In this document: piece after piece, positions 30,391 through 39,248 of the stretch
How the letters are laid out: each line of letters opens with the position of its first letter
Position numbering within the stretch: position 1 is the first letter of the stretch
Assembly: GCF_004522235.1 (NCBI RefSeq)
Contig: NZ_SDLT01000042.1
Coordinates: 43,676-91,875 of the forward strand
Reading direction: 5' to 3'
Origin: Amycolatopsis nivea
GTDB taxonomy: Bacteria > Actinomycetota > Actinomycetes > Mycobacteriales > Pseudonocardiaceae
Length of the DNA: 48,200 nucleotides
The notes under the pieces: generated by a model
Told to the model about the DNA's origin: nothing
The model's database searches: none
What the model saw: only the letters and a program-made list of their open reading frames with translations
Position numbers and translations under genes: made by a program

Positions 30391-31446
30391 GTGGACATCG
30401 CTGAAACGCCTGGTCTGGTTCGTCTCGCCGACTTCACGACCCTCCGATTGGGCGGGCCGGTTCGCCGGTTTGTCACCGCGACGACCGCTGCTGAGTTGGT
30501 CGCTGCGGTGCGGGCGGCGGACGAAGCAGGCGAGCCCGTCCTGCTGCTCGGGGGCGGGTCGAATCTCGTCGTCGGTGATGAAGGCTTCGACGGCACCCTC
30601 GTGCGGATCGCCAACACCGGGTGGACCCGTGACGGCGACATCGTCGAGGTGGCGGCCGGGCAGGAGTGGGACGCGTTCGTCGCTGCGCTCGTCGACAACG
30701 GTCTCGGTGGGCTTGAGTGTCTCTCCGGCATTCCGGGGTCGGTGGGGGCGACGCCGATCCAGAACGTCGGTGCGTATGGCGGCGAGGTGGCTGAGTCGAT
30801 CGTCTCCGTCGAGTTGTACGACCGGGCCGCGAAGGAGGTGCGGACGGTCAAGGCTGACGAGCTCGGCTTCGCGTATCGCACCAGTGTGCTCAAGGGCACC
30901 GACCGGGGCGTGGTGCTGAGTGTGCGGTTCCGGGTCGATCCGAGTGGGCAGTCCGCGCCGATTCGGTACGCCGAGCTGGCGCGCACGCTGGGTGTCGAGA
31001 TCGACGCGAAAGTCCCCGCCGCGCGGGCTCGGGAAGCGGTGCTTGGGCTGCGGCGCGGCAAGGGGATGGTGCTCGATCCGGTCGATCACGACACCTGGAG
31101 TGCGGGGTCGTTCTTCACCAATCCGATCGTTCCCGAGGAAGACGCCGCGGCGGTGCTGAGCCGGATCGCGGAGTCGACTGAGGGGAAGATCCCGCAGTAT
31201 CCGGCGAGCGGCGGGGTGAAGTTGTCCGCTGCGTGGCTGATCGAGCGGGCCGGGTTCGGCAAGGGGTACCCGGGGCCGGGGGGTCGCGTTTCGCTGTCTA
31301 CCAAGCACACTCTCGCGCTTACCAACCGTGGTGGGGCCAGCACGGCGGATCTGCTCGCGCTGGCCCGCGAGGTCCGCGACGGGGTCGAGGCTCGGTTCGG
31401 GGTGCGGCTGTATCCGGAACCACTGCTGATCAACTGTTCGCTCTGA
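30391..31446 (+). CDS. murB: UDP-N-acetylenolpyruvoylglucosamine reductase
   Basis: 351 residues, type I MurB. FAD-binding part: LADFTTLRLGGPVRRFVTAT, LLLGGGSNLVVGDEGFDGT, SGIPGSVGATPIQNVGAYGGE. The catalytic serine is S240 in TWSAGSFFTNPI, and the C-terminal glutamate region ends YPEPLLINCSL. It reduces UDP-GlcNAc-enolpyruvate to UDP-MurNAc with NADPH in the cytosol. The GTG at 30391 is preferred; an in-frame ATG at 30364 would add nine residues. Position next to DUF2505 and an Ldt gene equals the Rv0481-Rv0483 order. Confidence 0.95.
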   Translation: MDIAETPGLVRLADFTTLRLGGPVRRFVTATTAAELVAAVRAADEAGEPVLLLGGGSNLVVGDEGFDGTLVRIANTGWTRDGDIVEVAAGQEWDAFVAALVDNGLGGLECLSGIPGSVGATPIQNVGAYGGEVAESIVSVELYDRAAKEVRTVKADELGFAYRTSVLKGTDRGVVLSVRFRVDPSGQSAPIRYAELARTLGVEIDAKVPAARAREAVLGLRRGKGMVLDPVDHDTWSAGSFFTNPIVPEEDAAAVLSRIAESTEGKIPQYPASGGVKLSAAWLIERAGFGKGYPGPGGRVSLSTKHTLALTNRGGASTADLLALAREVRDGVEARFGVRLYPEPLLINCSL

Positions 31447-31620
31447 AGCATCCGGGGTAACCCGGGTGAGCAATCGACAGTAAACCGGCAGCAACCGGAC
31501 ACCGGGTGAAACGTCTTGCGGGGTGAAGAGGAATTTCCGGTTCGCAGGTAACGTCGAATCGCTCACCGGCGCTGTTCTGCGTGGGAGAAGCCGGTGCGGG
31601 GGACAAGTGGAGGTAAGACC

Positions 31621-32808
31621 GTGATCGAGCGCCGTACGGTGTTCAAGGCCGTTCTCGCGACCGGCGCGGCGGCGCTGGCCGCCGCGTGCTCGGGCGGCAG
31701 CAACGACGGCACTGCGGTGCCGCAGGGCGGGAGCGGCGACAACGGCGGCAAGCCGGTCGCCCCGGTGGCGAAGCTCACCGCGACCCCGGCCGTCGGGGCC
31801 AAGGACGCGAGCGTGCGCGAGCCGGTGGTGGTGAAGGTCACCGAAGGCAAGCTGACCGAGGTCAAGCTCACCAACGAGGGCGGCGACGAGATCAAGGGCG
31901 AGATCGCGCCCGACGGCCTGTCCTGGACCAGTTCCGAACCGCTCGGCTACGGCAAGACCTACAACTACGCGGCCAAGGCGACCGGCAGCGACCAGCGGCC
32001 CGCCGAGCTCAAGGGGTCCTTCGCCACGGTCAGCCCGGCCAAGACGGTGCGCGCCACGCTGAACCCGGGCGACGACGCCGAGGTCGGCGTCGCGATGCCG
32101 ATCAGCGTGAAGTTCAACGGGGCCGCCCCGAAGGACCGCGCCGCCGTCGAGAAGGCGCTCAAGGTCAAGACCAGCAAGGACGTCGAGGGCTCGTGGGCCT
32201 GGCTGTCGGCGAACCAGGTGGACTGGCGGCCCAAGGAGTACTGGCCCGCCAACACGACCGTCGAGGTCGAGGCGAACCTGTACGGCGTCGACCTCGGCGG
32301 GGGCGTCTACGTGAAATCGGACGTCAGCACCAAGTTCAAGATCGGCCGCAACCAGGTGGTCAAGATCAACACCCCGGACCATGTGATGAAGGTCTACCGC
32401 GGCGGCGCGGAGAGCGCGAGCTACCCGTGCTCCAACGGGCTCGACTCGGACGTCCAGCGCAACACCCCGAACGGCACCTTCATCATCATGTCGAAGGAGC
32501 CGCACGCGGTCTTCGACAACGCCCGCTACGGCTACACCAACGTCAACAAGAAGTGGGCCTGCCGGTTCTCCAACCACGGCGAGTTCATCCACGAGAACCA
32601 GGACAACGCGGCCGCGATCGGCAAGACGAACAACTCGCACGGCTGCGTCAACCTGCTCGAGGCGGACGCCAAGGCCTACTTCGACACGGCGATGATCGGC
32701 GACCCGGTCGAGGTCACCGGTTCGCGGCTGGGCAGCCCGACCAACTCCGACGTCAAGGACTGGTTCTACGACTGGTCGACGTGGAAGTCGCTCTCGGCCG
32801 CGAAGTGA
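31621..32808 (+). CDS. L,D-transpeptidase lipoprotein (LprQ/LdtMt5-like)
   Basis: 395 residues from the GTG at 31621, which has GGAGG nine bases upstream. A signal peptide ends in lipobox LAAAC (Cys23). Two Ig-like domains cover about 50-245 (PAVGAKDASVREPVVVKVTE; LNPGDDAEVGVAMPISVKFN), then the YkuD catalytic domain with GEFIHEN and the active-site NNSHGCVNL (C342), and a short Trp-rich tail (DWFYDWSTWK). It forms 3-3 cross-links in peptidoglycan outside the membrane. It follows murB as Rv0483 follows Rv0482. Confidence 0.93.
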   Translation: MIERRTVFKAVLATGAAALAAACSGGSNDGTAVPQGGSGDNGGKPVAPVAKLTATPAVGAKDASVREPVVVKVTEGKLTEVKLTNEGGDEIKGEIAPDGLSWTSSEPLGYGKTYNYAAKATGSDQRPAELKGSFATVSPAKTVRATLNPGDDAEVGVAMPISVKFNGAAPKDRAAVEKALKVKTSKDVEGSWAWLSANQVDWRPKEYWPANTTVEVEANLYGVDLGGGVYVKSDVSTKFKIGRNQVVKINTPDHVMKVYRGGAESASYPCSNGLDSDVQRNTPNGTFIIMSKEPHAVFDNARYGYTNVNKKWACRFSNHGEFIHENQDNAAAIGKTNNSHGCVNLLEADAKAYFDTAMIGDPVEVTGSRLGSPTNSDVKDWFYDWSTWKSLSAAK

Positions 32809-32836
32809 TCCACTAGCCGTCTGCTAACAAGTAGAA

Positions 32837-33658
32837 GTGAACACTGAGGTAACCGGGGCAGGCGGCGTGCGGATCGCACTGCGCGTCGAGGGCCCGGAGA
32901 ACGCGCGTCCGATCGTCTTCGTGCACGGCTGGGCCCAGTCCGCCGCGGCCTGGTCCGCTCAGCTGGCCGATCCGGCGCTGAGCGGGCAGTTCCGGCTCGT
33001 CGCGATGGACCTGCGCGGGCACGGCGGCTCCGACGTCCCCGACAGCGGTTACGACGACCCCGCGCAGTGGGCGGGCGACCTCGCCGCGGTGCTCGACTTC
33101 GCCGGTCCGGACGCGATCGTCGTCGGCTGGTCCTACGGCGGGCTGGTGATCGTCGACTACCTGCGCGAGCACGGCACCGCACGGCTCGGCGGCATCGTGC
33201 TGGTGGGCGCGATCACCGAGATTGGCCGCAAGCGCGAAGGCGGCGCGACCGGGCCGATCATGCGGGCCGCGCTGCCCGCGGCGCTCTCGGACGACGCGGA
33301 GGTGGCGATCCCCGCGCTGGTCGAGTTCACCCGGGCCCAGGCCACTCCAAAGGTGCCTGGTGCGTACGCGCAGGCGATGCTCGGCAGTTCGCTTTCGGTG
33401 CCGCCCGCGGTGCGTGGCGCGCTGTTCCGGCGGGACATCGGCAGTGGTGACGTGCTTGCCGCGGTCGACAAGCCGGCGCTCGTCGTGCACGGTTCGGCCG
33501 ACGGTGTCGTGGATCCTTCGGCGGCAGAGTATTCGGCCGGGAAGATTCCGGGGGCGGTCCTGCGTTGGTTCGTTGAGGCCGGGCATCTGCCGTTCGTCGA
33601 GGAGCCGGAGGACTTCAACTCCGTGCTGCGGCGGTTCGCCGGGGACGCAGCCGAGTAG
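32837..33658 (+). CDS. Alpha/beta-hydrolase
   Basis: 273 residues with the classic order: oxyanion-side VFVHGWAQSAAAW, MDLRGHGGSD, nucleophile elbow VVGWSYGGLVIVD, acid region LVVHGSADGVVDPSA and the catalytic histidine in EAGHLPFVEEPE. It resembles non-haem chloroperoxidase-like and lactone-hydrolase members; the substrate is unknown. It ends 13 bases before mshA, so the two may be one operon. GTG start at 32837. Confidence 0.88.
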   Translation: MNTEVTGAGGVRIALRVEGPENARPIVFVHGWAQSAAAWSAQLADPALSGQFRLVAMDLRGHGGSDVPDSGYDDPAQWAGDLAAVLDFAGPDAIVVGWSYGGLVIVDYLREHGTARLGGIVLVGAITEIGRKREGGATGPIMRAALPAALSDDAEVAIPALVEFTRAQATPKVPGAYAQAMLGSSLSVPPAVRGALFRRDIGSGDVLAAVDKPALVVHGSADGVVDPSAAEYSAGKIPGAVLRWFVEAGHLPFVEEPEDFNSVLRRFAGDAAE

Positions 33659-33671
33659 CAGGAGTGACCAG

Positions 33672-34970
33672 GTGACCCTCAAGGGATTCATCGCTGAGCC
33701 GCGCCGGATCGCGGTCTTGTCCGTGCACACCTCCCCGCTCGAGCAGCCGGGCACCGGCGACGCCGGCGGGATGAACGTGTACGTCAGCCAGACCGCGCAG
33801 GAGATGGCGCGGCGCGGCATCGAGGTCGAGGTCTTCACGAGGGCGACCTCGTCGGAGCAGCCGCCGCTGGCCGAGCTGGCTCCCGGCGTCACGGTGCGGC
33901 ACGTGCCGGCCGGGCCGTTCGAGCCGCTGGCGCGCGACGAGCTGCCCGCGCAGCTGTGCGCGTTCACCTCGGGCGTGCTGCGCGCGGAGGCGTTTCACGA
34001 GCCGGGCTACTACGACCTGATCCACTCGCACTACTGGCTGTCCGGACAGGTCGGCTGGCTCGCCCGCGACCGGTGGGGCGTGCCGCTCGTGCACACTGCG
34101 CACACGCTGGCGAAGGTCAAGAACGCGTTGCTCGCCGAGGGGGACAAGCCCGAGCCGCGGACGCGCGTGATGGGCGAGGAGCAGGTCGTCGCGGAGGCGG
34201 ACTGCCTTGTCGCGAACACGCAGGTCGAGGCTCGGCAGCTGGTCGATCTCTACGGGGCTGCCACGCACGCGGTGCACGCCGTACCGCCGGGCGTCGACCT
34301 CGAGCGGTTCACGCCCGGCTCGCAGCTGGACGCGCGTCGCGAGCTGAACTTGTCGCCGGACGCGGTCGTGCTCGCGTTCGCCGGACGGATTCAGCCGCTC
34401 AAGGCTCCGGACGTCCTGTTGCACGCGGCGGCGGAAATGCTGCGGCAGCGGCCGGAATTGGCGTCGCGGCTGGTGGTTTTGGTGGTCGGCGGACCGTCCG
34501 GGACCGGGTTGGAGCAGCCGCAGGCGTTGCGGGAACTGGCGGTGTCGCTGGGCATTGCCGAGCAGGTGCGGTTCCTGCCGCCGCAGACCGGATCGAAGCT
34601 GCGCACGGTGTTCCGCGCGGCCGACGTCGTCGCGGTGCCGAGCTACAACGAATCCTTCGGTCTGGTCGCGCTCGAAGCACAGGCGTGCGGTACGCCGGTG
34701 GTGGCGGCGGAGGTCGGCGGGCTGCCGGTCGCGGTGCCGCACGGGGTTTCCGGGCTGCTGGTCCCGTCGCACGGCGCGGCGGAATGGGCCGACGCGCTCG
34801 CCGCGGTCGCGCTGCGGCCGGACCGGCGGGCCGAACTGGCGGCCAACGCGGTACGGCACGCGCAGCGGTTTTCCTGGCGGCGCACCACGGATTCGCTGCT
34901 GGACATCTATGCTCAAGCGACCAGAGCGTTCCGGCAGGCGCTGGAACTGCGGGCGGAGGTGGCAGTGTGA
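33672..34970 (+). CDS. mshA: D-inositol-3-phosphate glycosyltransferase, mycothiol synthesis
   Basis: 432 residues, GT4 family GT-B fold. N-terminal loop TSPLEQPGTGDAGGMNVYVS is the MshA signature; HSHYWLSGQVGWLARD and HTAHTLAKVKNALL follow; the donor site has FAGRIQPLKAPDVLL, VVGGPSGTG and the E-x7-E motif ESFGLVALEA. It joins GlcNAc from UDP-GlcNAc to inositol-3-phosphate, the first step of mycothiol synthesis in the cytosol. The GTG at 33672 has AGGAG upstream. The next gene overlaps its stop, as Rv0486-Rv0487. Confidence 0.96.
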   Translation: MTLKGFIAEPRRIAVLSVHTSPLEQPGTGDAGGMNVYVSQTAQEMARRGIEVEVFTRATSSEQPPLAELAPGVTVRHVPAGPFEPLARDELPAQLCAFTSGVLRAEAFHEPGYYDLIHSHYWLSGQVGWLARDRWGVPLVHTAHTLAKVKNALLAEGDKPEPRTRVMGEEQVVAEADCLVANTQVEARQLVDLYGAATHAVHAVPPGVDLERFTPGSQLDARRELNLSPDAVVLAFAGRIQPLKAPDVLLHAAAEMLRQRPELASRLVVLVVGGPSGTGLEQPQALRELAVSLGIAEQVRFLPPQTGSKLRTVFRAADVVAVPSYNESFGLVALEAQACGTPVVAAEVGGLPVAVPHGVSGLLVPSHGAAEWADALAAVALRPDRRAELAANAVRHAQRFSWRRTTDSLLDIYAQATRAFRQALELRAEVAV

Positions 34971-35479
34971 GCCTTGACGCGACTATCAAGTCCACTTTGG
35001 ACTCAAGTGGGCTCAAATACGACCGTCGCGGCGAAGGCCGTTATTTCGTGACGTTGCCGGGAACCAAGAAGCTGCAGACCAACTGCTGGCTCGTGGACGG
35101 CGACCACGCGTTCTCGGTGGAGGCGTTCGTCTGCCGCCGTCCGGACGAGCGGCACGAGGACGTGTACCGGTTCCTGTTGCAGCGCAACGCCCGGCTCTAC
35201 GGCGTGCACTACACAGTGGACAGTCTCGGCGACATCTACCTGGTCGGCCGCTTCGGCAAGGAGACGGTGACCGAGTCCGAACTGGACAAGATCCTCGGCC
35301 AGGTGCTCGAGGCCGCCGACGGTGATTTCAACATCCTGCTGGAAATCGGGTTCGCCACCTCCATCAAGCGCGAATGGGACTGGCGGGTTTCGCGCGGCGA
35401 ATCGCTGGCGAACCTCGAGGCGTTCAAACACCTCGCCGAACCCGCCGGAGGGCACGAACCGGGGTTGACCGAGTCGTAA
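34967..35479 (+). CDS. YbjN-domain protein (Rv0487-like)
   Basis: 170 residues. YbjN/type-III-chaperone-like fold: ATIKSTLDSSGLKYDRRGEG, GTKKLQTNCWLVDGDHAFSV, VYRFLLQRNARLYGVHYTVD and KILGQVLEAADGDFNILLEI. It ends with a helix containing SIKREWDWRVSRGES. Its GTG overlaps the mshA stop (GTGA), so it is translated with mshA. The conserved linkage to mshA across actinobacteria is known, but the role is not. Confidence 0.85.
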   Translation: MSLDATIKSTLDSSGLKYDRRGEGRYFVTLPGTKKLQTNCWLVDGDHAFSVEAFVCRRPDERHEDVYRFLLQRNARLYGVHYTVDSLGDIYLVGRFGKETVTESELDKILGQVLEAADGDFNILLEIGFATSIKREWDWRVSRGESLANLEAFKHLAEPAGGHEPGLTES

Positions 35480-35545
35480 CCGATTCCGTGCAACGGGTCC
35501 GCCCGGTCGCTTCGTCTCACCGCCAACGACTGGAGGGAGACGGGA

Positions 35546-36376
35546 ATGCGGACTCGATGGAGATACGTGCTCGCGGGAGCCGCGGTGCTGCTGCTGGCCG
35601 GATGCAGCGGCGGCACCAGCGCGGATTCGGCGAGGTCGGCTGTCGCGCCCGCGCAGCGGCAAGAGCAGGGGGCGGCACCGAAGCAGGGCAACGCGCAGGC
35701 GTCGGTGCCCGAGCCCGGCGCGACTGATCGCAAGCTGGCGCGCAGCGCACGGCTGGAACTGACCACCCCGAAGACCGACGAGGTCGTGTCCCGCGCCAAG
35801 GCGATCGCGACCGGCGCGGGCGGCTACGCCGGGCAGGAGAGCGCGACGGACGATTCCGCGTCGCTGACCTTGGCCGTGCCCGCGGAGAAACTCGACGGCG
35901 TGCTGGAGCAACTGGGCGGGCTCGGCCAGGTGAAGCGGCGGGAAATCAGCGCACAGGACGTGACCTCGCAGGTGGTCGACGTGGACGCGCGGCTGGCGAC
36001 CCAGCGGGCGAGCGTCGAGCGGATCCGCGCGCTGCTGGCGAAGGCGCAGTCGGTGTCCGAGATCGCGTCCGTCGAGAGCGAGCTGACCAGCAGGCAGGCC
36101 ACGCTGGAGTCGCTGGAGCGGCAGCAGGCGTCGCTGGCCGGGAAGGTCGCGATGGCGACCGTGTCGCTGTCAGTGAGGAAGCAGGCAGCCGCGGCGGCGG
36201 AGGAGACGGGCGGCTTCCTCGCCGGGCTGTCCGGGGGATGGGACGCGTTCGTCGTCTTCTGCAGCGGGCTCGTGCGCGTGCTCGGAGTTTTGCTGCCGTT
36301 CTTGATCGCGTTCGGGATCCCGGCGGGCGCGGTGTTCTGGTGGCTGCGGCGGCGGAAGGCCAGGCCCGCGGAGTGA
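35546..36376 (+). CDS. DUF4349 domain lipoprotein
   Basis: 276 residues. Signal peptide with lipobox LAGC (Cys20); a Gln/Ala/Pro-rich linker; then the DUF4349 region with ATDRKLARSARLELTTPKTD, VVSRAKAIATGAGGYAGQES, a coiled coil (VVDVDARLATQRASVERIRA to ESLERQQASLAG) and a C-terminal membrane span (LGVLLPFLIAFGIPAGAVFWWL) followed by RRRK. A protein anchored at both ends with an external coiled coil. Function of the family is not established. A hairpin follows. Confidence 0.88.
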   Translation: MRTRWRYVLAGAAVLLLAGCSGGTSADSARSAVAPAQRQEQGAAPKQGNAQASVPEPGATDRKLARSARLELTTPKTDEVVSRAKAIATGAGGYAGQESATDDSASLTLAVPAEKLDGVLEQLGGLGQVKRREISAQDVTSQVVDVDARLATQRASVERIRALLAKAQSVSEIASVESELTSRQATLESLERQQASLAGKVAMATVSLSVRKQAAAAAEETGGFLAGLSGGWDAFVVFCSGLVRVLGVLLPFLIAFGIPAGAVFWWLRRRKARPAE

Positions 36377-36388
36377 GGGGCTGGCGGA

Positions 36389-36426
36389 ACGGCTCGAGGG
36401 AGGGGGGAGTCGCGATCTCGAGCCGT
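36389..36426 (+). terminator. Terminator-like hairpin after the DUF4349 gene
   Basis: ACGGCTCGAG (36389-36398) and CTCGAGCCGT (36417-36426) are perfect 10-bp arms, extendable by two G-C pairs past one mismatch, with an 18-base loop, 12 bases after the stop. Confidence 0.6.
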
Positions 36427-36791
36427 CCCGCTGCAGGTCCCGCCTTGCTGGACCCGGTGACGAGGGGGATGCCAACGGGGCCGGCGGGCCGCGGCTCGGC
36501 AGGGGGGAGACGAGCCGCGGTCACTGCCCGTGATCAGCCGGGAGTGCGTGGAATCCGGCTGAGCGGGACATGCCCAACCTGTCAGATGTCGACCAGTAAT
36601 CACAAGACTACTGGTTACTCCGTTCGAGTGAACTTTGCTGACGGGGATAACAGTGTGCAGCGTCTTGCACTCTTTGGCCTGCTTGTCGGCAACCCGGCTG
36701 CGCGTCGGGTGAAGGTGTTACTCCCGGGTAACGCACTCTGGGTAGAGGGGTGGACGCACTACTGGCGGCGCGGACCCGTTCTGGCAGGCTG
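36427..36791. promoter_or_regulatory. Long upstream region of gpm with inverted repeats
   Basis: 365 bases without a gene. It is less GC-rich than the surroundings between 36580 and 36740. It holds ACCAGTA (36592-36598) / TACTGGT (36609-36615), GTTCGAGTGAAC (near 36622), and an almost perfect palindrome GTTACTCCCGGGTAAC (near 36717). These are candidate operators for the gpm promoter. The TACTGGTTAC string is shared with the CGNR/VOC gap at 9509. Confidence 0.45.
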
Positions 36792-37547
36792 ATGGCCATG
36801 GCCGAACTTGGGACCCTGGTGCTGCTGCGGCACGGGCAGAGCACGTGGAACGCGGAAAACCTGTTCACCGGCTGGGTGGACGTGCCCCTTTCGGAGACCG
36901 GCGAGCGCGAAGCGCGCCAGGGCGGGCAGCTGCTCGCCGAGGCGGGGCTGCTGCCGGACGTGGTGCACACGTCGCTGCTGCGCCGGGCGATCAGCACGGC
37001 GAACATCGCCCTCGACGCCGCCGACCGGCACTGGATCCCGGTCAAGCGCGACTGGCGGCTCAACGAGCGGCACTACGGCGCGCTGCAGGGCAAGAACAAG
37101 AAGCAGACGCTGGACGAGTTCGGCGAGGAGCAGTTCATGCTCTGGCGCCGGTCGTACGACACGCCGCCGCCCGCCATCGACCCGAAGGACGAGTTCAGCC
37201 AGTCCGGCGACGCGCGGTACGCCGACCTCGGCGACCAGGCCCCGCTGACGGAATGCCTGAAGGACGTCGTGGCCCGGCTGCTGCCGTACTGGGAGTCGGC
37301 GATCGTTCCCGACCTCAATGCAGGCCGCACCGTGCTGGTGGCCGCGCACGGCAACTCGCTGCGCGCGCTGGTCAAGCACCTCGACGGGATCTCCGACGAC
37401 GCCATCGCCGCGCTGAACATCCCGACCGGCATCCCGCTGCGCTACGACCTGACCGCGGACCTCAAGCCGGTCAAGGCGGGCGGCGAGTACCTGGACCCGG
37501 AGGCGGCGAAGGAAGCCGCCGCCGCGGTCGCGAACCAGGGGCGCTGA
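36792..37547 (+). CDS. gpmA: 2,3-bisphosphoglycerate-dependent phosphoglycerate mutase
   Basis: 251 residues from the ATG at 36792 (an ATG six bases later is equally possible). Catalytic histidine in LVLLRHGQSTWNAENLFTGW, the ERHYGALQGKNKKQT loop, the second histidine in VLVAAHGNSLRALVKHLDG, and the C-terminal IPTGIPLRYDL. It interconverts 3- and 2-phosphoglycerate in glycolysis. In M. tuberculosis gpm1 (Rv0489) is next to senX3; here three genes intervene. A 13-bp hairpin follows. Confidence 0.95.
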   Translation: MAMAELGTLVLLRHGQSTWNAENLFTGWVDVPLSETGEREARQGGQLLAEAGLLPDVVHTSLLRRAISTANIALDAADRHWIPVKRDWRLNERHYGALQGKNKKQTLDEFGEEQFMLWRRSYDTPPPAIDPKDEFSQSGDARYADLGDQAPLTECLKDVVARLLPYWESAIVPDLNAGRTVLVAAHGNSLRALVKHLDGISDDAIAALNIPTGIPLRYDLTADLKPVKAGGEYLDPEAAKEAAAAVANQGR

Positions 37548-37566
37548 GCCCTTCCGCTGCTGGCCT

Positions 37567-37614
37567 GCTCGTGAGCGGCGTTGCCGGTGAGAACCGGACT
37601 TGCCGCTCACGAGC
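37567..37614. terminator. Bidirectional terminator between gpm and lipoprotein gene
   Basis: Perfect 13-bp arms GCTCGTGAGCGGC (37567-37579) and GCCGCTCACGAGC (37602-37614), with an inner CCGGT/ACCGG pair in the loop. The right-arm 13-mer occurs a third time at 37640-37652, spanning the stop codon of the convergent lipoprotein gene, so an alternative pairing is possible. Confidence 0.7.
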
Positions 37615-37644
37615 ACGGCGGCGGGGGCCGCTTCTAGCCGCCGC

Positions 37645-38550
37645 TCACGAGCCCTCGCCGGATAACGCCCGGATCCCGGACACCTTCCACTCGGTGCCCT
37701 GCCGGACGAGGTCGAGGTGGACCGGCAGCCGGTTTTCTCCGGGGTTCTGGCCGCCGCTCGTCGTCACCAACGCCGACAGCACCGCCGACGCCTTGGTGCC
37801 GTCCTGGCTGAGTTCGGTCAGCGCGGCGGTCGAATCCGCGCCGAAGGCCGCCTTCTTCCCGGTCTTGCGGATGCTGTCCACGGTTTCCTGGCGGCTCTGC
37901 CGGAACTGCGACAGCAGCGGGTCGGCGGCCACCTTTTCCCATTTCGCGTAGCTGCCGTCGATGTCCTTCGGGTCGATGGTCATCAGGATCCCGCCATCCC
38001 GGACGGCCGCGTCGACAGCGGCGTCCCGGGTCGTCGCGAGGCTGTCTGCGGGGCTGGGCGCGGCGGTGAGCTTTCCGCGCGGGTCGAAGTTCAAATCTTG
38101 CAGCTGCCAGTGCCCGTTCGCCTTGCCCGCGGTGACCAGGATGAGCGCGACGCCCTGATTTTTGGCTCCGTCCGGGCGTTTGCTGTGCTGCGCGGCCACC
38201 ACCAGCATCCGCGCGTGGTCCGGGGTCAGCTCGGCCAGACCGGTTTCGAGCACCTGCGTCTGCGTGGTGACCGGCTCGGTGCGGACCTCGGCGAAGGTCT
38301 TGTCGAACTGCGCGCGGGCCCCGCCGGTCAGATATTCCTGCTCGGTTTTCGCGACCTCGTCCGGCTTCGTGGAGTCGTAGCTGAACGCCGTCTCCATGGC
38401 CTTTTTGACGCCGGACACCGCGTCGCTGGTCGCCTTGGCGTCCACATAGGCCACATTCGGCGGTGCGGGAGCGGGCGCGGGCGACGCGGGTTGCTGGGAG
38501 GCGGAGCATCCGGCGGTGAGCAAGGCCGCGGCGAGAACGGCGCGCCTCAC
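37645..38550 (-). CDS. Predicted lipoprotein, unrecognised
   Basis: 301 residues from the GTG at 38550, which overlaps the stop of the upstream HTH gene (GTGA). Signal peptide with lipobox LTAGC (Cys15), a Pro/Ala linker (PASPAPAPAPPN), then a domain with FSYDSTKPDEVAKTEQEYLT, GGARAQFDKTFAEV and QVLETGLAELTPDHARMLVV, resembling Mce-associated and other NTF2-like external proteins. A second half repeats this look (AAVDAAVRDGGILMTIDPKD onward). Probably envelope-located; function unknown. Confidence 0.75.
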   Translation of the reverse strand: MRRAVLAAALLTAGCSASQQPASPAPAPAPPNVAYVDAKATSDAVSGVKKAMETAFSYDSTKPDEVAKTEQEYLTGGARAQFDKTFAEVRTEPVTTQTQVLETGLAELTPDHARMLVVAAQHSKRPDGAKNQGVALILVTAGKANGHWQLQDLNFDPRGKLTAAPSPADSLATTRDAAVDAAVRDGGILMTIDPKDIDGSYAKWEKVAADPLLSQFRQSRQETVDSIRKTGKKAAFGADSTAALTELSQDGTKASAVLSALVTTSGGQNPGENRLPVHLDLVRQGTEWKVSGIRALSGEGS

Positions 38551-39173
38551 AGCAGGCCCGCCTCCCTCGCGAGAGCGCCTGCTTGGAACCGCGACGTCGC
38601 ACCCAGGACATCCATCAATTCGGCCACCCGCCGACGGTACGTCCGCAGCCCGACGCCCATCGCCCGGGCCGCCTTCTCGTCGGTGGAACCGGAAGACAGC
38701 AGGTCCAGCAGCTGCGGCGTGTACTGCCGCAGCTCGGCGAACCGCGTTTCGTACGCCTCCATCGCGGTCGACGAGCGCCAGGCGGCCTCGAACAGCGACG
38801 AGATGCCCCGCACCAGATCCGGGGCGGTCACGACGTTGTAGCCGGGGCCGGCGGCGAGGATCGCGACGCGGCCGTCGAGCAGGATCGTCTCGTTGATCTC
38901 GTGGTCGCTGATCCGGACTTCCGCGCCGAGCCGCTGCAGCATCCGCAGGTGCTCGGCTCCCGCCGGGTCGAGCATGACTCGCGACAGGTAGACCTTGCGA
39001 ACCCGCAGCTTCCGCTCTTTCGGCAGCTCCTGGGCGAATTTCTGCATCGCGGACCAGGTGTGCAGGTCGTTCGCGGCGCAGGCGAACTCGTCGGCTCCGG
39101 CGAGCAGGTGTCCGGCGCGCTCGACCAGTTCTCGCTCGTCGCGGATGCTCGCGACTTCCTCGGCTCGGGGCAC
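38547..39173 (-). CDS. Response-type helix-turn-helix (LuxR-like) regulator
   Basis: 208 residues from the GTG at 39173. The N-terminal two-thirds look like a phospholipase-D/TrmB-type sensing region (ANDLHTWSAMQKFAQELPKE, RMLQRLGAEVRISDHEINET). The C-terminus is a LuxR-like HTH (TDEKAARAMGVGLRTYRRRV, AELMDVLGATSRFQAGALAR). Such regulators are frequent in actinobacteria. The TTGGCAGC palindrome between it and the divergent aldo-keto reductase is its likely site. The start is not certain because no strong ribosome site precedes it. Confidence 0.75.
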   Translation of the reverse strand: MPRAEEVASIRDERELVERAGHLLAGADEFACAANDLHTWSAMQKFAQELPKERKLRVRKVYLSRVMLDPAGAEHLRMLQRLGAEVRISDHEINETILLDGRVAILAAGPGYNVVTAPDLVRGISSLFEAAWRSSTAMEAYETRFAELRQYTPQLLDLLSSGSTDEKAARAMGVGLRTYRRRVAELMDVLGATSRFQAGALAREAGLL

Positions 39174-39192
39174 GTCGTCCAGTGTTCCCGCG

Positions 39193-39210
39193 TTGGCAGC
39201 TTGCTGCCAA
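39193..39210. promoter_or_regulatory. Palindromic operator TTGGCAGC/GCTGCCAA
   Basis: Perfect 8-bp arms at 39193-39200 and 39203-39210 with a TT spacer, between the divergent HTH regulator and aldo-keto reductase genes and 39 bases before the latter's ATG. Binding by the HTH protein is inference. Confidence 0.6.
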
Positions 39211-39248
39211 ACCCGCCGCGGCGGCCGGCCGCGAAGCACGCTGGAGAC

